Assembly (NCBI GenBank): GCA_002077065.1
Contig: NAJO01000014.1
Location: forward strand, 496,001-560,000
Direction: 5' to 3'
Source: Cryoendolithus antarcticus
Taxonomy: Eukaryota; Ascomycota; Dothideomycetes; Cladosporiales; Cladosporiaceae
Length of the DNA: 64,000 nucleotides
In this document: one piece after another, positions 32,998 through 42,006 of the stretch
How positions within the stretch are numbered: the first letter of the stretch is position 1
Layout: each line of letters begins with the position of its first letter
Notes under the pieces: generated by a model
What the model was told of the DNA's origin: nothing
The model's input: the letters and a program-made list of their open reading frames with translations, nothing else
The model's database searches: none
Position numbers and translations under genes: made by a program

Positions 32998-34704
32998 TCA
33001 AGGTCTCCCAGTAGCGCCCATCCCAGGCGACCCGCCACCATCTAAATGCTCTCCAGCCCGCAGTAGACTCGCGATCCCTACCGCGCCCAACGGACTGCCC
33101 TGCGCGTAGCCCTTGCTACTCCCCATGAGTAGTGGCGGTAATCTCCTATCCGCCATCCTGGCAGCTCCTCCAGGACTCTCGATCGAGGCCAGAAAATCCG
33201 GTGTTCGACCGAGCGCCGACGGCACCGAAGACTTGTCCAGCCCCGGTAGTGGAGGCGTCGCGGAATTGCCATTCAGAGACGACGACGAGCGGGAGCCCGA
33301 GGGAATGCCGTTACCGAGGTTTGGGACGTAGCCGTAAGCCAGTTGTGTGGAAATAGCCATGGGGTGGTTGATGTGCGTGGTGAACGCGTGTTTCGAGACG
33401 CGGATGGGATCTGGGTATGGTGGGAGAAGGGGTAAGGTGGCAGACTTGAGGCGTTCGGGCGTGGGTTGCGGTGCGAAGCGGGGTTTAGGGAGGCGTGGGG
33501 AGAACGACGAGCCATCTGCTGCGGCCGCGTTGCACTGTCGTGTGTTGTTTTGCGAAGGCGTAGGTCTGGGGTGCTTGTAGTTGGGCGTATTGCTGCTGCT
33601 TGGGGACTCGACGATGGACTTGCGGTGGTCTAGAGTGCTGTCGGTGGGAATGGAATTTTCCGAGCTGCTGTTGCTGGCGCCAGCGTCTGTGCCATTGCTG
33701 CCGCCCGAAGCTAGAATGGAGAGCTTGTCGTCGCGCTTTCGTTTGCCTTCTGAATTGCGTCAGTTGTGCGTGGCGGAAGAGTGGATGGCATCACCTACCA
33801 TGCGAAGGTGGCTCGTGCTTCGCCTTGAACTCTGCAAGGTAAATTTGATATTCTGCAAACTTCGACGTCTTCTTGTACTCTGACAGCTCAGAGTAGTACT
33901 TGTCTTTGGCCGCCTGGCTGCGACTTTCATACGCCGCTTTCTCGTCTTGAGCGAGTACCCGCCAGCGCTCGCCGACAGTCTTGGCGATCTCGGTGAAGCT
34001 AGGATCAGAACCTTTGAGGTCTGCTCTCGTGTCTGCACGCTTGTTAGCCACTAGCTCAGCACCTGGCGGGAGTCTACGTACAGTTCGAGAATAGGACATA
34101 TGCCGAAGGCGGCCGATCTGGGGCATATTCGTCCGCCTGTATCATTCATCAGCATCAGTCCGAAACAATCAAACCGTGCTGCGCAGATCAAATGCATGGA
34201 TACTACTCACCTTGGGGTGCCGCCGATACCGACGCTTCCCATTCACGGGCGCGCGAACGACACCGTTCCCGTTGCTGTCATCATCTGCGCCAAGTACTGG
34301 GTCTACTTTGGCAAATTCGTCCTGATCTTCAGCTGCGCCATAGCTACTCGCATCGTAGCTGTTCTTCCGCCTGTAGTCCAAGATTGCACGTTGAAGCACC
34401 TGCGTCGATGAAGACCCGGTCAGTCACTCGTAACGGCAATTGTCACAGCTCTCGCATTTCGGAACTGCCCCTACCCTGCGATGGCCGAGTTTCACTCCCA
34501 GTGCGTCACTAAACTGTATCAGTCGCGTGCCTCTCATGATTCTCGGACCACAAGACAAACATACAGATCAGGCTCTGTGATATCGATCAGGACTTCCCAG
34601 GTATCGAACGCCTCTTGCACGAATTTGTCGTGATACTGCGTTAGACCGATGGAATGCAGCGAATCATAGAAGTCGCCTGAGCTTGTCTCCATGATAAGTC
34701 CCAT
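32998..34704 (-). CDS. SAM-domain plus HMG-box protein
   Basis: Six exons on the minus strand: 34704-34565, 34508-34475, 34399-34211, 34136-34082, 34032-33799 and 33749-32998; 467 residues with all phases consistent. The SAM domain is at about residues 10-75 (DFYDSLHSIGLTQYHDKFVQEAFDTWEVL...DALGVKLGHRRVLQRAIL). An HMG box covers about 125-200 (DRPPSAYVLFSN, then SDPSFTEIAKTVGERWRVL and YYSELSEYKKT). The C-terminal 250 residues are Ser/Pro-rich and disordered, with a basic KGKRKRDDK motif right after the box. The combination suggests a DNA-binding regulator that oligomerises or pairs through SAM. Exon 2 is only 34 nt. No MAT neighbour such as APN2 or SLA2 is present, so this is not a mating-type HMG gene. 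Confidence 0.82.
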
Positions 34705-35342
34705 ATAGCCCAGTGGATACCTATGTGCTGGCTGTTCGCAATGCACACCGCGTGAGAGGCAGAGAGGCAAAGCGGTTCAAGGTCGCCAAAGCGGGTATGG
34801 AAGAAGCAATGGCAGCAGCATAGGAGAGCGCCCCCTCGAATATGGCGTCAGACTGAGAGTTTGCTACAATCACACCAGCTGGCGGCGATCTAGGCAATGG
34901 GCGTCTGCAGGTGCAAAGGTGGGTGGCTGTCCGAGATATGCGTGCGTGGCCGGGCTATCGTCTGGACAATTTCGTACATGCACGGAGAGGGCTCCTAGTG
35001 TATTCCCGGTGAATGTTGTGGAACGCAGGGAGAGATCGAGACACAGCGTTTAGGTGATGGACCACACTATTCCCCGACTGAGCTCGGAGAGTGCGTATAG
35101 GTGTGGCCCGGGATGTTAAGGAACGACCAGATCCAGGATCGAGGAATTGCAATACCACTGGAAGTCTGTGCTTGTTGTCAACCGCAGCGCGCGAGAGAGA
35201 AAACGGCTGATGCCGATCTGATGTGTGCGGGCTGAGAGCAATCGACGACCCTCACGGACGGCAAAGCGAGGGATGGGGCAAACCCAGATGTGCATATTCT
35301 GCACAGACAAGTGCCAGATTGACGTAAATTGCCCTACTACTG

Positions 35343-35358
35343 CCGGAGTCGACTCCGG
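35343..35358. promoter_or_regulatory. 16-bp perfect palindrome, CGG-N8-CCG type
   Basis: CCGGAGTCGACTCCGG is its own reverse complement. Inverted CGG triplets with fixed spacing are the usual target of fungal Zn2Cys6 factors. A second copy of the 14-bp core lies 532 bases further on. No gene start is close, so a regulatory role is unproven. Confidence 0.45.
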
Positions 35359-35876
35359 CGGCGCGAGACCCACATTCTCGGTCTTCTGCTGGGTTGTTCC
35401 AGTCAGGGCAAAGACTGCCGATCTGTGCGACACGAGGGAATGCGTTATCACCGCCTGGGCTGGTCCATGAGGATGTTGTCGGCGTAGCCGGGTCAGAGCG
35501 CAGGTGATCTGGTGCAGCGTCTTCCTGGCGACTCCCCTCCGAACAATGGCGTAGCACCTCTACTCAAGACCGCAACCTCGTTTACTGCAATCCCATCGGG
35601 CGATGTGCATCTTCGGTCATCTCGCGCAATCCACTTGCATCGTGATCTCTCAAGCCGCCCCTTGGATCCGCTCGCGTGAAGATGCAATCTGGCTATGGCG
35701 AACCTAGACCCTCCTAAGCCGCAAGCGCGGTTCTCGCGTAGACCGATGTCCCTGCTGTCACGATCGCGTTGGTCACACTGCATCACACTAGGCCTGTTTG
35801 GAAGGTCGGTTGAGGGGCCGGTTCCGTAGGTTCTGATCATCATCGACGATGAGTAGAGAGATGGGATTTCGGCGAA

Positions 35877-35890
35877 CGGAGTCGACTCCG
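35877..35890. promoter_or_regulatory. 14-bp perfect palindrome, second CGG-N8-CCG copy
   Basis: CGGAGTCGACTCCG, identical in all 14 bases to the core of the 35343 element. Two identical 14-mers in 550 bases are unlikely by chance. Confidence 0.45.
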
Positions 35891-36984
35891 GAGGTGATGT
35901 CTCAGCGTACGAGTCATGTTCTCGCCACGTGACGAGCGTCCACATCCTGCACCTTCCTAAGTATTTTTATATGCATGGTTTTCATTGCGACCATTGTTGG
36001 CAAGAGCTGTGGAATGTGGATCATCAAATTGGACTAAGACTATGGCAATTCAAGAACACTGAACACGGTGACAGTTCGAGTAGCACCCGTAAAACTTGTT
36101 CCATTCAGCCCCATGGCTTCACTTCGTCCTCACTATTGCCTTATCATTTCCCACTTACTCCTCTCCTCCGTTCGGTCCTCTTTCATCGCTCATTCTACAT
36201 GACCACTCGGCGCTGATCCATCACGGTCTCCCATGATTCGCTCAATCCTCGCTCGCCCGGTTCCCAATCGTCGTGGCAAACTGGTGCACTGCTTCAATCT
36301 GCGACCCTCACTCCGATCCACACGGCTTACTGCCACGCTTCACACGCTGCACTTTCAATACACCACTCGTCGCGTCTGTTGCCCTTGTTCCGTACTCCCC
36401 GACCAAGTGCTCTGCACTGACAGACTCGCAAACATGCTGAGTTTCTTCCGGCATTCGTTCGAGTTTTGAAGTCCAGACTCAAGTCCCATCCTCAGCAAAG
36501 CGCCACTAGATTGACCTGATCGTAGCCGGGTGTCGATGGTCGCGCGGCGAACCTCGGGCTCCGTTGCGGATTGTCTTGTTAGCTTATGATACACCTGGCC
36601 CATTGGCACCACTTGCGTGCATGAGCGCGTCGCTAGATGGCATTGTCACATACTGCACGTGTTCATACTTCCCACCAGCTTGACAGGCAAGTTCGTACAT
36701 ATGGTCGAGGTCGAAGTCACGACTGCGCGTCCGTCGGCTTCCGTGTAGGCACTGTAGCAAGGCGCGCATGGGACGCGCTGTAGGCCTGTCTGAAACCAAT
36801 CGCTTGGAGATGCCACATGACAGGTGCTGAATCACCGGTAACAACAGACGAGGTCTTCTAAAGTGCCCTTTTGAGGGGCTGTTAGAACTCGCTCAGAGAT
36901 CCTCGTACTACTGCGTTTGTTCATATGGATGGCAAAGACTGGCATCATACGTGTAGAGGCGATCGATCGTTTCGGGCGGCAACG

Positions 36985-37317
36985 TCACAAATTAGTCGTC
37001 CGACGTGCTGACTCTGTCGGCGCCGCATGAGGTTCTTCAGTGGCTGCCTGGCGGTCTACGCGAACGAGGCTGTACTTCTCGCGCTTTTCATCCTCGGTCA
37101 GTGATACCATCATGTCGTCGACGAGAGCTGGGCAGAGTCTGCCAGTAATGTCGTAGTCATTGCCGTTGATGCTAGCGACAGTGCACTTCGAAGTACGCCT
37201 GCCGTGTGCAGCATATTGGGCGTCGACGTACCGGCGGAGCTCGTCGCTCGCAGCTTGCTTTGAATTGGCGACGCTCGGGCTGTGGGCCGTGGGCGTTGCG
37301 TGTCTTGCGATCTCGTC
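36985..37317 (-). CDS. Candidate terminal exon of an unassigned gene
   Basis: On the minus strand an open frame of 111 codons runs from just after a CAG at 37318-37320 to a TGA at 36985. It lacks an ATG near its beginning, so it would be a last exon. It reads as a hydrophilic protein: EIARHATPTAHSPS, then SDELRRYVDAQYAAHGRRTS, VASINGNDYDITGRLCPALV and SLTEDEKREKYSLVRVDRQ. I recognise no domain. The upstream exon or exons, perhaps around 37690-38030, cannot be joined with confidence. Confidence 0.35.
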   Translation of the reverse strand, partial: DEIARHATPTAHSPSVANSKQAASDELRRYVDAQYAAHGRRTSKCTVASINGNDYDITGRLCPALVDDMMVSLTEDEKREKYSLVRVDRQAATEEPHAAPTESARRTTNL

Positions 37318-38068
37318 CTGGAGGTCTTGAGTTCATGTTTCTGTCATAGTGGGCGTATATCCTCCACTGCGAGTATCGAGTGCTGACACTTGTGTGGCGT
37401 GATGTGAGGAGTGAAGCTTGCCTAGGGCAGGGCAGAGTCTCGGATGTTGGAGGAAGGCACAACCGGGCTTTTGCCGGAGGGGAAGGAACACAAGTGAAGT
37501 GAACGTTCGCTTCTCCGGCACATGTTCCCACGTTCAAGCACTGCTTGGCGAGCGAGGCCAAGCCTTGTACTGTAAAGGTGAGCACATCTTCCCAAGCCCT
37601 GATCTCGCCCTCAAGTACGTCTCAGCTCGTTACTCGCCGATTTGTCAAGCAGGCGGAAGGCTTGAACGCAGAGGCTTTGACCTCGCTGCATCCTACGGCC
37701 CATGAAGAGAAATAGCAGCGTCAAGATGCCCCTTCGCGTACCGCTTAATGATGGTCCGGTCCGCGAACTTGCACAGCCCCCCGTCTCGCATCTCGACCGC
37801 CGCTGTTACAACATCAGACGCGGGCATCCCCACCGCCGAAGGACCACGACATGTCATCCGCCCGGCAGCGATCAGACCGGACGAACTCTGTAGACCAAAG
37901 ACGTACTAACAATGCCGTCGCATAATAGACACGCGACCACTCCCCCTCGACATCGTCTAGGGTCAACATCAACAGTCTCTTTGCCCTGCATACACTAGGC
38001 GATCGCACACGAGCTCACGTAGCACCATAAATGCGCCTGTCGATTCCTCCTACACTGCTGCCTTCAGC

Positions 38069-40500
38069 ATGCCAGCGGTATCTGAGCGCGCCCCGTCCAC
38101 TCTTTCGGCGTCTCCTGGCCGCCGCATACTGAATCGCATAACTTCGCCCTTTAGCAACAAAGCCCGGGCGATTGCAGAGTTCGCTATCGAGCCCAAGCAT
38201 CCGCATAAACAGTACTTGCCGGGCGATTCAGTTGAGGGCAGTGTGTGCCTGCGCGTTGGCCGCCCAGTACGCGTCACGCACATCGTAGTGGCATTGAGAG
38301 GCTACGCACAGGTGTACAGGAACCCTGGGTCGCCAGGAGAAAGTCATCGCGGGGCTACAACGTCCACCGGCGCAACAGGCGGGAAGAAGTCCGGCGAGTA
38401 CTTCGGCAATGGCTTCGCGACCTTGTTCGAGGATGAGATCGTACTGTGCGGCGATGGGAGGCTCGCGGAGGGGACATATCAGTTTGATTATGAGCTGGAG
38501 TTCCCCGACTCTGATCTGCCCAGTAGTATCGATGTGAGTCTTTCATCTGCTATTGATCGCATGCGAGGCGGTGCTGACGACAGCTCAAGTTCGAACGGGG
38601 TACAATCTCGTACATGGTTCATGCCACCATGACCCGGCCTACGACCATATCACCTACACTCAGCTGTGAGCGCAAGATCTACTTCATGGAACGCATAGAC
38701 ATCTCGCCACTTTACCCGCCGAAGCCGCGCACAATCACACTCGAAGCAATATCGCGTAGAACACGAGCTAAGCACCAGGCCAAGAAGCTTGTCGACCAGG
38801 CAGACCCGCGCACGCGGAGGACTGACCCTGGCTCTCAAAGTGATCCACTGCCGGACGGTCAGTCCCTGGCACCTAGCACACGACCTGAAAGTGCATCTGC
38901 ACGCAGTCCATCACCAAGCGAGATGAGCCTTGACAGTGGAAGCAGCGGCTTCAGAAGAGTGTCACAGGCAGAGTCAAATCCTGCCTCTCCTACTGCTAGC
39001 CCACACCAGCATGCCACCCAAAGCAAGACCTCGCTCGGCTCAGGCAAGACGATCACGGCCGAGATTGAGTCATGCGTCGGCGGTTGTCTGCGAGGCGATA
39101 GCATACCAGTGAAGGTCACTATCAACCATACAAAGCACATCAAAAGCATGAACGGAATCATTGTAACACTATATCGATTAGCACGAGTAGACATGCATCC
39201 GGTCATCCCACTGGGCCCGACCGAGAAAGGCGGCAAACCCAAATATGAAGACTACTACCCGCGATCCATGACAGGTCTTGGTGGACTGTCTTTGTCTGGA
39301 GCCGGCTCCAGTCATACCTTCCGCAAGGACTTGGCACAAACTGTACAGCCATTGCTTGTCAATCCAGGCACGTTGACATCCGAAACGACAGTTAAGGTAC
39401 GCGTACCTGACGATGCTTTCCCCACCATCTCGACTGTACCTGGCGCGATGATCGGCTTCAAGTACTATGTGGAAGTCATTGTGGACATTCAGGGCAAGCT
39501 CAGCACTCTAGGAAGTGCGATCGCCAACTTGGGTGGTCTTACTAGCGCCACGATGACTGGCGCAGACGAATACAATGGTGAGCGGAATGGACTTGCTCCC
39601 TTTGGCTCCAACCTTCTCGACACGACGCCGATTAGACGGGACAAATCAGTCATCTCATGCTCATTCGAAGTCGTCATCGGCACACAGGACAGCGAGCGTC
39701 GCAAGGGAAAGCGAAAAGTCGATGCCCTGTCGACTGCCAATGATACAGAGACCTCTGCAGACACGGTCATGCCCCGCGATGCTCTGCGAACTCCGACGGC
39801 ACGCGAACACTCTGATATCGGAGACGTAACTCCTCAGCCTTACTGGCATGACCATCAGCCGCACGACTGGGGTAATGATGGGCAGCAGGGAGTCTATGAC
39901 TACGCTTACTATCAAGAGGGCGCATACGATGAATTACCCGAGGTACCCATGCCTCATGTCCCTGACGAGTCGCAAATGAGCGAGAAGGAACGTCTGCGTC
40001 TAGCTGAGCAACGACTGCTGCCGAGCCAGCCACCAGGCATGGATGATGCTCAGGCTGAAGCTGGTGCCCGAGACGAGGGCACAGCTCCCTACCTGCCTGA
40101 GGCGACGAACGGGCATGCCTACGACTACCCGCCACCCACAGAAGCCGGATCAGCAACACGCGGAATACATGGACGCGCAGCTGACCCGTCAAGTCCACAC
40201 AGTGATGCACCTGTGGCAGATCCGGCGCCTGCATACATTGCGCCTCCACCCAATATTCATCCGCCCCCAGCTGGCGACGATAAGCAAGAGCTGCAGCGTC
40301 GCCAGCTAGAAGCTGAGGCTTCTGCGCCACCTACCGACGCGGGAGAGGTAGCTCCAGAGTCTTCTTCACACGTCCACGAGGCAGGAATATCCACAGCACC
40401 GCCCACGGAAGAAGTCGTGGATCTTCCTACCAACGAGCAACCGCTTGACAGCCACGCTGATGCTGGCGGGCATGTGGATCTGCCAAGATATGAGCGATAG
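38069..40500 (+). CDS. palF: Arrestin-related pH-signalling protein PalF/RIM8
   Basis: Two exons: 38069-38533 and 38590-40500, giving 791 residues. The arrestin N-domain opens with KARAIAEFAIEPKHPHKQYLPGDSVEGSV and RPVRVTHIVVALRGYAQVYRN. The junction restores SSIDFERGTISYMV, a conserved PalF block; an alternative acceptor six bases upstream would add Leu-Lys. The arrestin C-domain runs from ITAEIESCVGGCLRGDSIPV through GIIVTLYRLARVDMHP to GFKYYVEVIVDIQGKL. The last third is Pro/Glu-rich and disordered. PalF binds the plasma-membrane sensor PalH and, once ubiquitinated, recruits ESCRT to trigger PacC processing at alkaline pH. Confidence 0.92.
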
Positions 40501-40758
40501 CATCGCATGTGGCGTTTGGGGCAGAGCTCGAAGCCTGGCCCATGGGTTCGGAAGTCTCACAGAAGTGCCATCGAAGCGATCGCATGAATGTCGTCACCAT
40601 AAATCTGATAAATTGCAATTTGCAATGTACATAGCAGCCTCTATACCTCCACATGCGAGGCAGCAAAATGCCGATGTCGTGAAACCTACGAGAAACCTAT
40701 ATGTGCCCGTTGACCCAGACTTCCGGAGCGTACTGCGCTGGCCCGCATCAACGCCTTT

Positions 40759-40778
40759 CTGATCTCTGCGGAGATCAG
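40759..40778. repeat. Hairpin-forming inverted repeat, 8-bp stem
   Basis: CTGATCTC, loop TGCG, GAGATCAG: perfect 8-bp arms with a 4-base loop, about 260 bases after the palF stop. It might fold in the palF 3' untranslated RNA. Confidence 0.5.
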
Positions 40779-40794
40779 GCCCGTCCAGTGCATG

Positions 40795-40810
40795 ATAGGA
40801 GCGCTCCTAT
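40795..40810. repeat. 16-bp perfect palindrome
   Basis: ATAGGAGCGCTCCTAT reads the same on both strands. It starts 17 bases after the hairpin at 40759-40778. Its role is unknown; protein binding to the DNA is as likely as RNA folding. Confidence 0.5.
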
Positions 40811-42006
40811 TCCGCTACCCCAATATATGATGTGGCGGTGAGAAGAGCATTCCTGCGGTTGCGGTCGCCACTGATGCGCCAGAGCAGGCGATGCACGACA
40901 TATCAAAGTCAAAACGCCGTTCGTACCGGAGACCGTAGCTAGAACGTGGTCTGTTATCGCTTGAGTCGTGCCATCGCGGAATAGAGCGGTCGCAGAGTCA
41001 GTATTGCGTGGAACTCCAGATGTACCGAACATGTCGCGCGTTGACTGTCGCCGTATCTCGAGACGTGAGAGATGATGCTGAGCCGGAAGGGGCAGACGCA
41101 ATGGTCAAATCTACTGATTCATAAATATCCAAATGCTACCGTTGCAAGCGGCGAAACGTAGACGGAGAGAAATGACGCTCTACCGGGCTGCTGTCGTTCT
41201 CGATGCATGTGCTGACTGTCGTGCGCGCTAGGCAGGTCTAGAAGGTTAGCTTGGTAAGAGGGTGGTATGTAGGGATGTGCGCGTGAGGCTTGTGGCCGTG
41301 TAATTGCCGCCTGTGTTCTGATCTCTATTCTACGCCTTGACTACATAGGCGTTGAAGAGAGACTACCATGATGACAGGCTGTTGATCTCGACATCATCGT
41401 TGTCATCCTGCTATGGCGATTGCGCATTCAAGAGAGGGAGGTCCACTTCCCGACGCCCAATTAGACTCGTAACAGCGGCAAGCGCGCGGAGAGGCCCGTC
41501 AGCCTAGAAAGTCCAGATCGCGGTCTTCTGAATCCTGCAGGGCTTCGGGTATCCACTTTGACTTCAGGCGGGTTTCTGAGCATCTGTTTTCCAAGACTCA
41601 CCCGGGCTTCTCTTGCTGAACTCGCGCGGGCGACCGTGGGACATTGCTTCAACAGACTAATACTGACGGAGGCTGCTCTCGGGCTGATCGTAGACGACGT
41701 GAACAACAGCACCACAGTTGTTGAACTCATCGACTTGAAGCTGGGGCAGACGACGCAGGTAGTGGGCGCCGTCCAGTGGTGGAAGCCACATCCTGATAGC
41801 GAGCGATCTGCAGGACACGATCTCTCGCAGTGTGATGGACCTCTTGTGGTACCACCGGCTATAGATCGAGTGTGGTGTGTTCCGTGGTTCTACTCGACCT
41901 ATCCTGGAAATCCGCTGGCTTGGTTGATTCAGACGGAACGTGGTGACACCGCCTCTGTGTCGATCTCAGACATCGGTTATCCCAGACTCTGCGACCTTTC
42001 CTCACC

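Larger units (their letters stand above)
34705..38068. other. Gene-poor 3.4-kb stretch
   Basis: The largest gap in the window. It holds two CGG-N8-CCG palindromes (35343-35358 and 35877-35890), a candidate minus-strand terminal exon at 36985-37317 and another protein-like minus frame at 36584-36844. I cannot assemble a full gene. Base composition does not suggest repeat-induced mutation, and no transposase or reverse-transcriptase motif is seen. Confidence 0.4.
40501..42006. other. 1.5-kb stretch between palF and histidine kinase
   Basis: Probably the palF 3' end and a long histidine-kinase leader. Two perfect inverted repeats lie at 40759-40778 and 40795-40810. A long plus frame over 41558-42145 overlaps the kinase start in another frame and is not called. 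Confidence 0.45.

Noticed and set aside
33791..34126. HMG box taken as a sign of a mating-type (MAT1-2) locus
   Set aside because: The box is joined to a SAM domain, and no APN2, SLA2 or alpha-box gene is near.
34705..38068. Gene-poor stretch as a transposon relic
   Set aside because: No terminal repeats, no transposase or polymerase motif and no AT-rich shift of the kind left by repeat-induced mutation were seen.
38590..38600. Alternative acceptor six bases upstream in palF
   Set aside because: It is in frame but adds Leu-Lys inside the conserved SSIDFERGTISY block and lies very close to the branch site.
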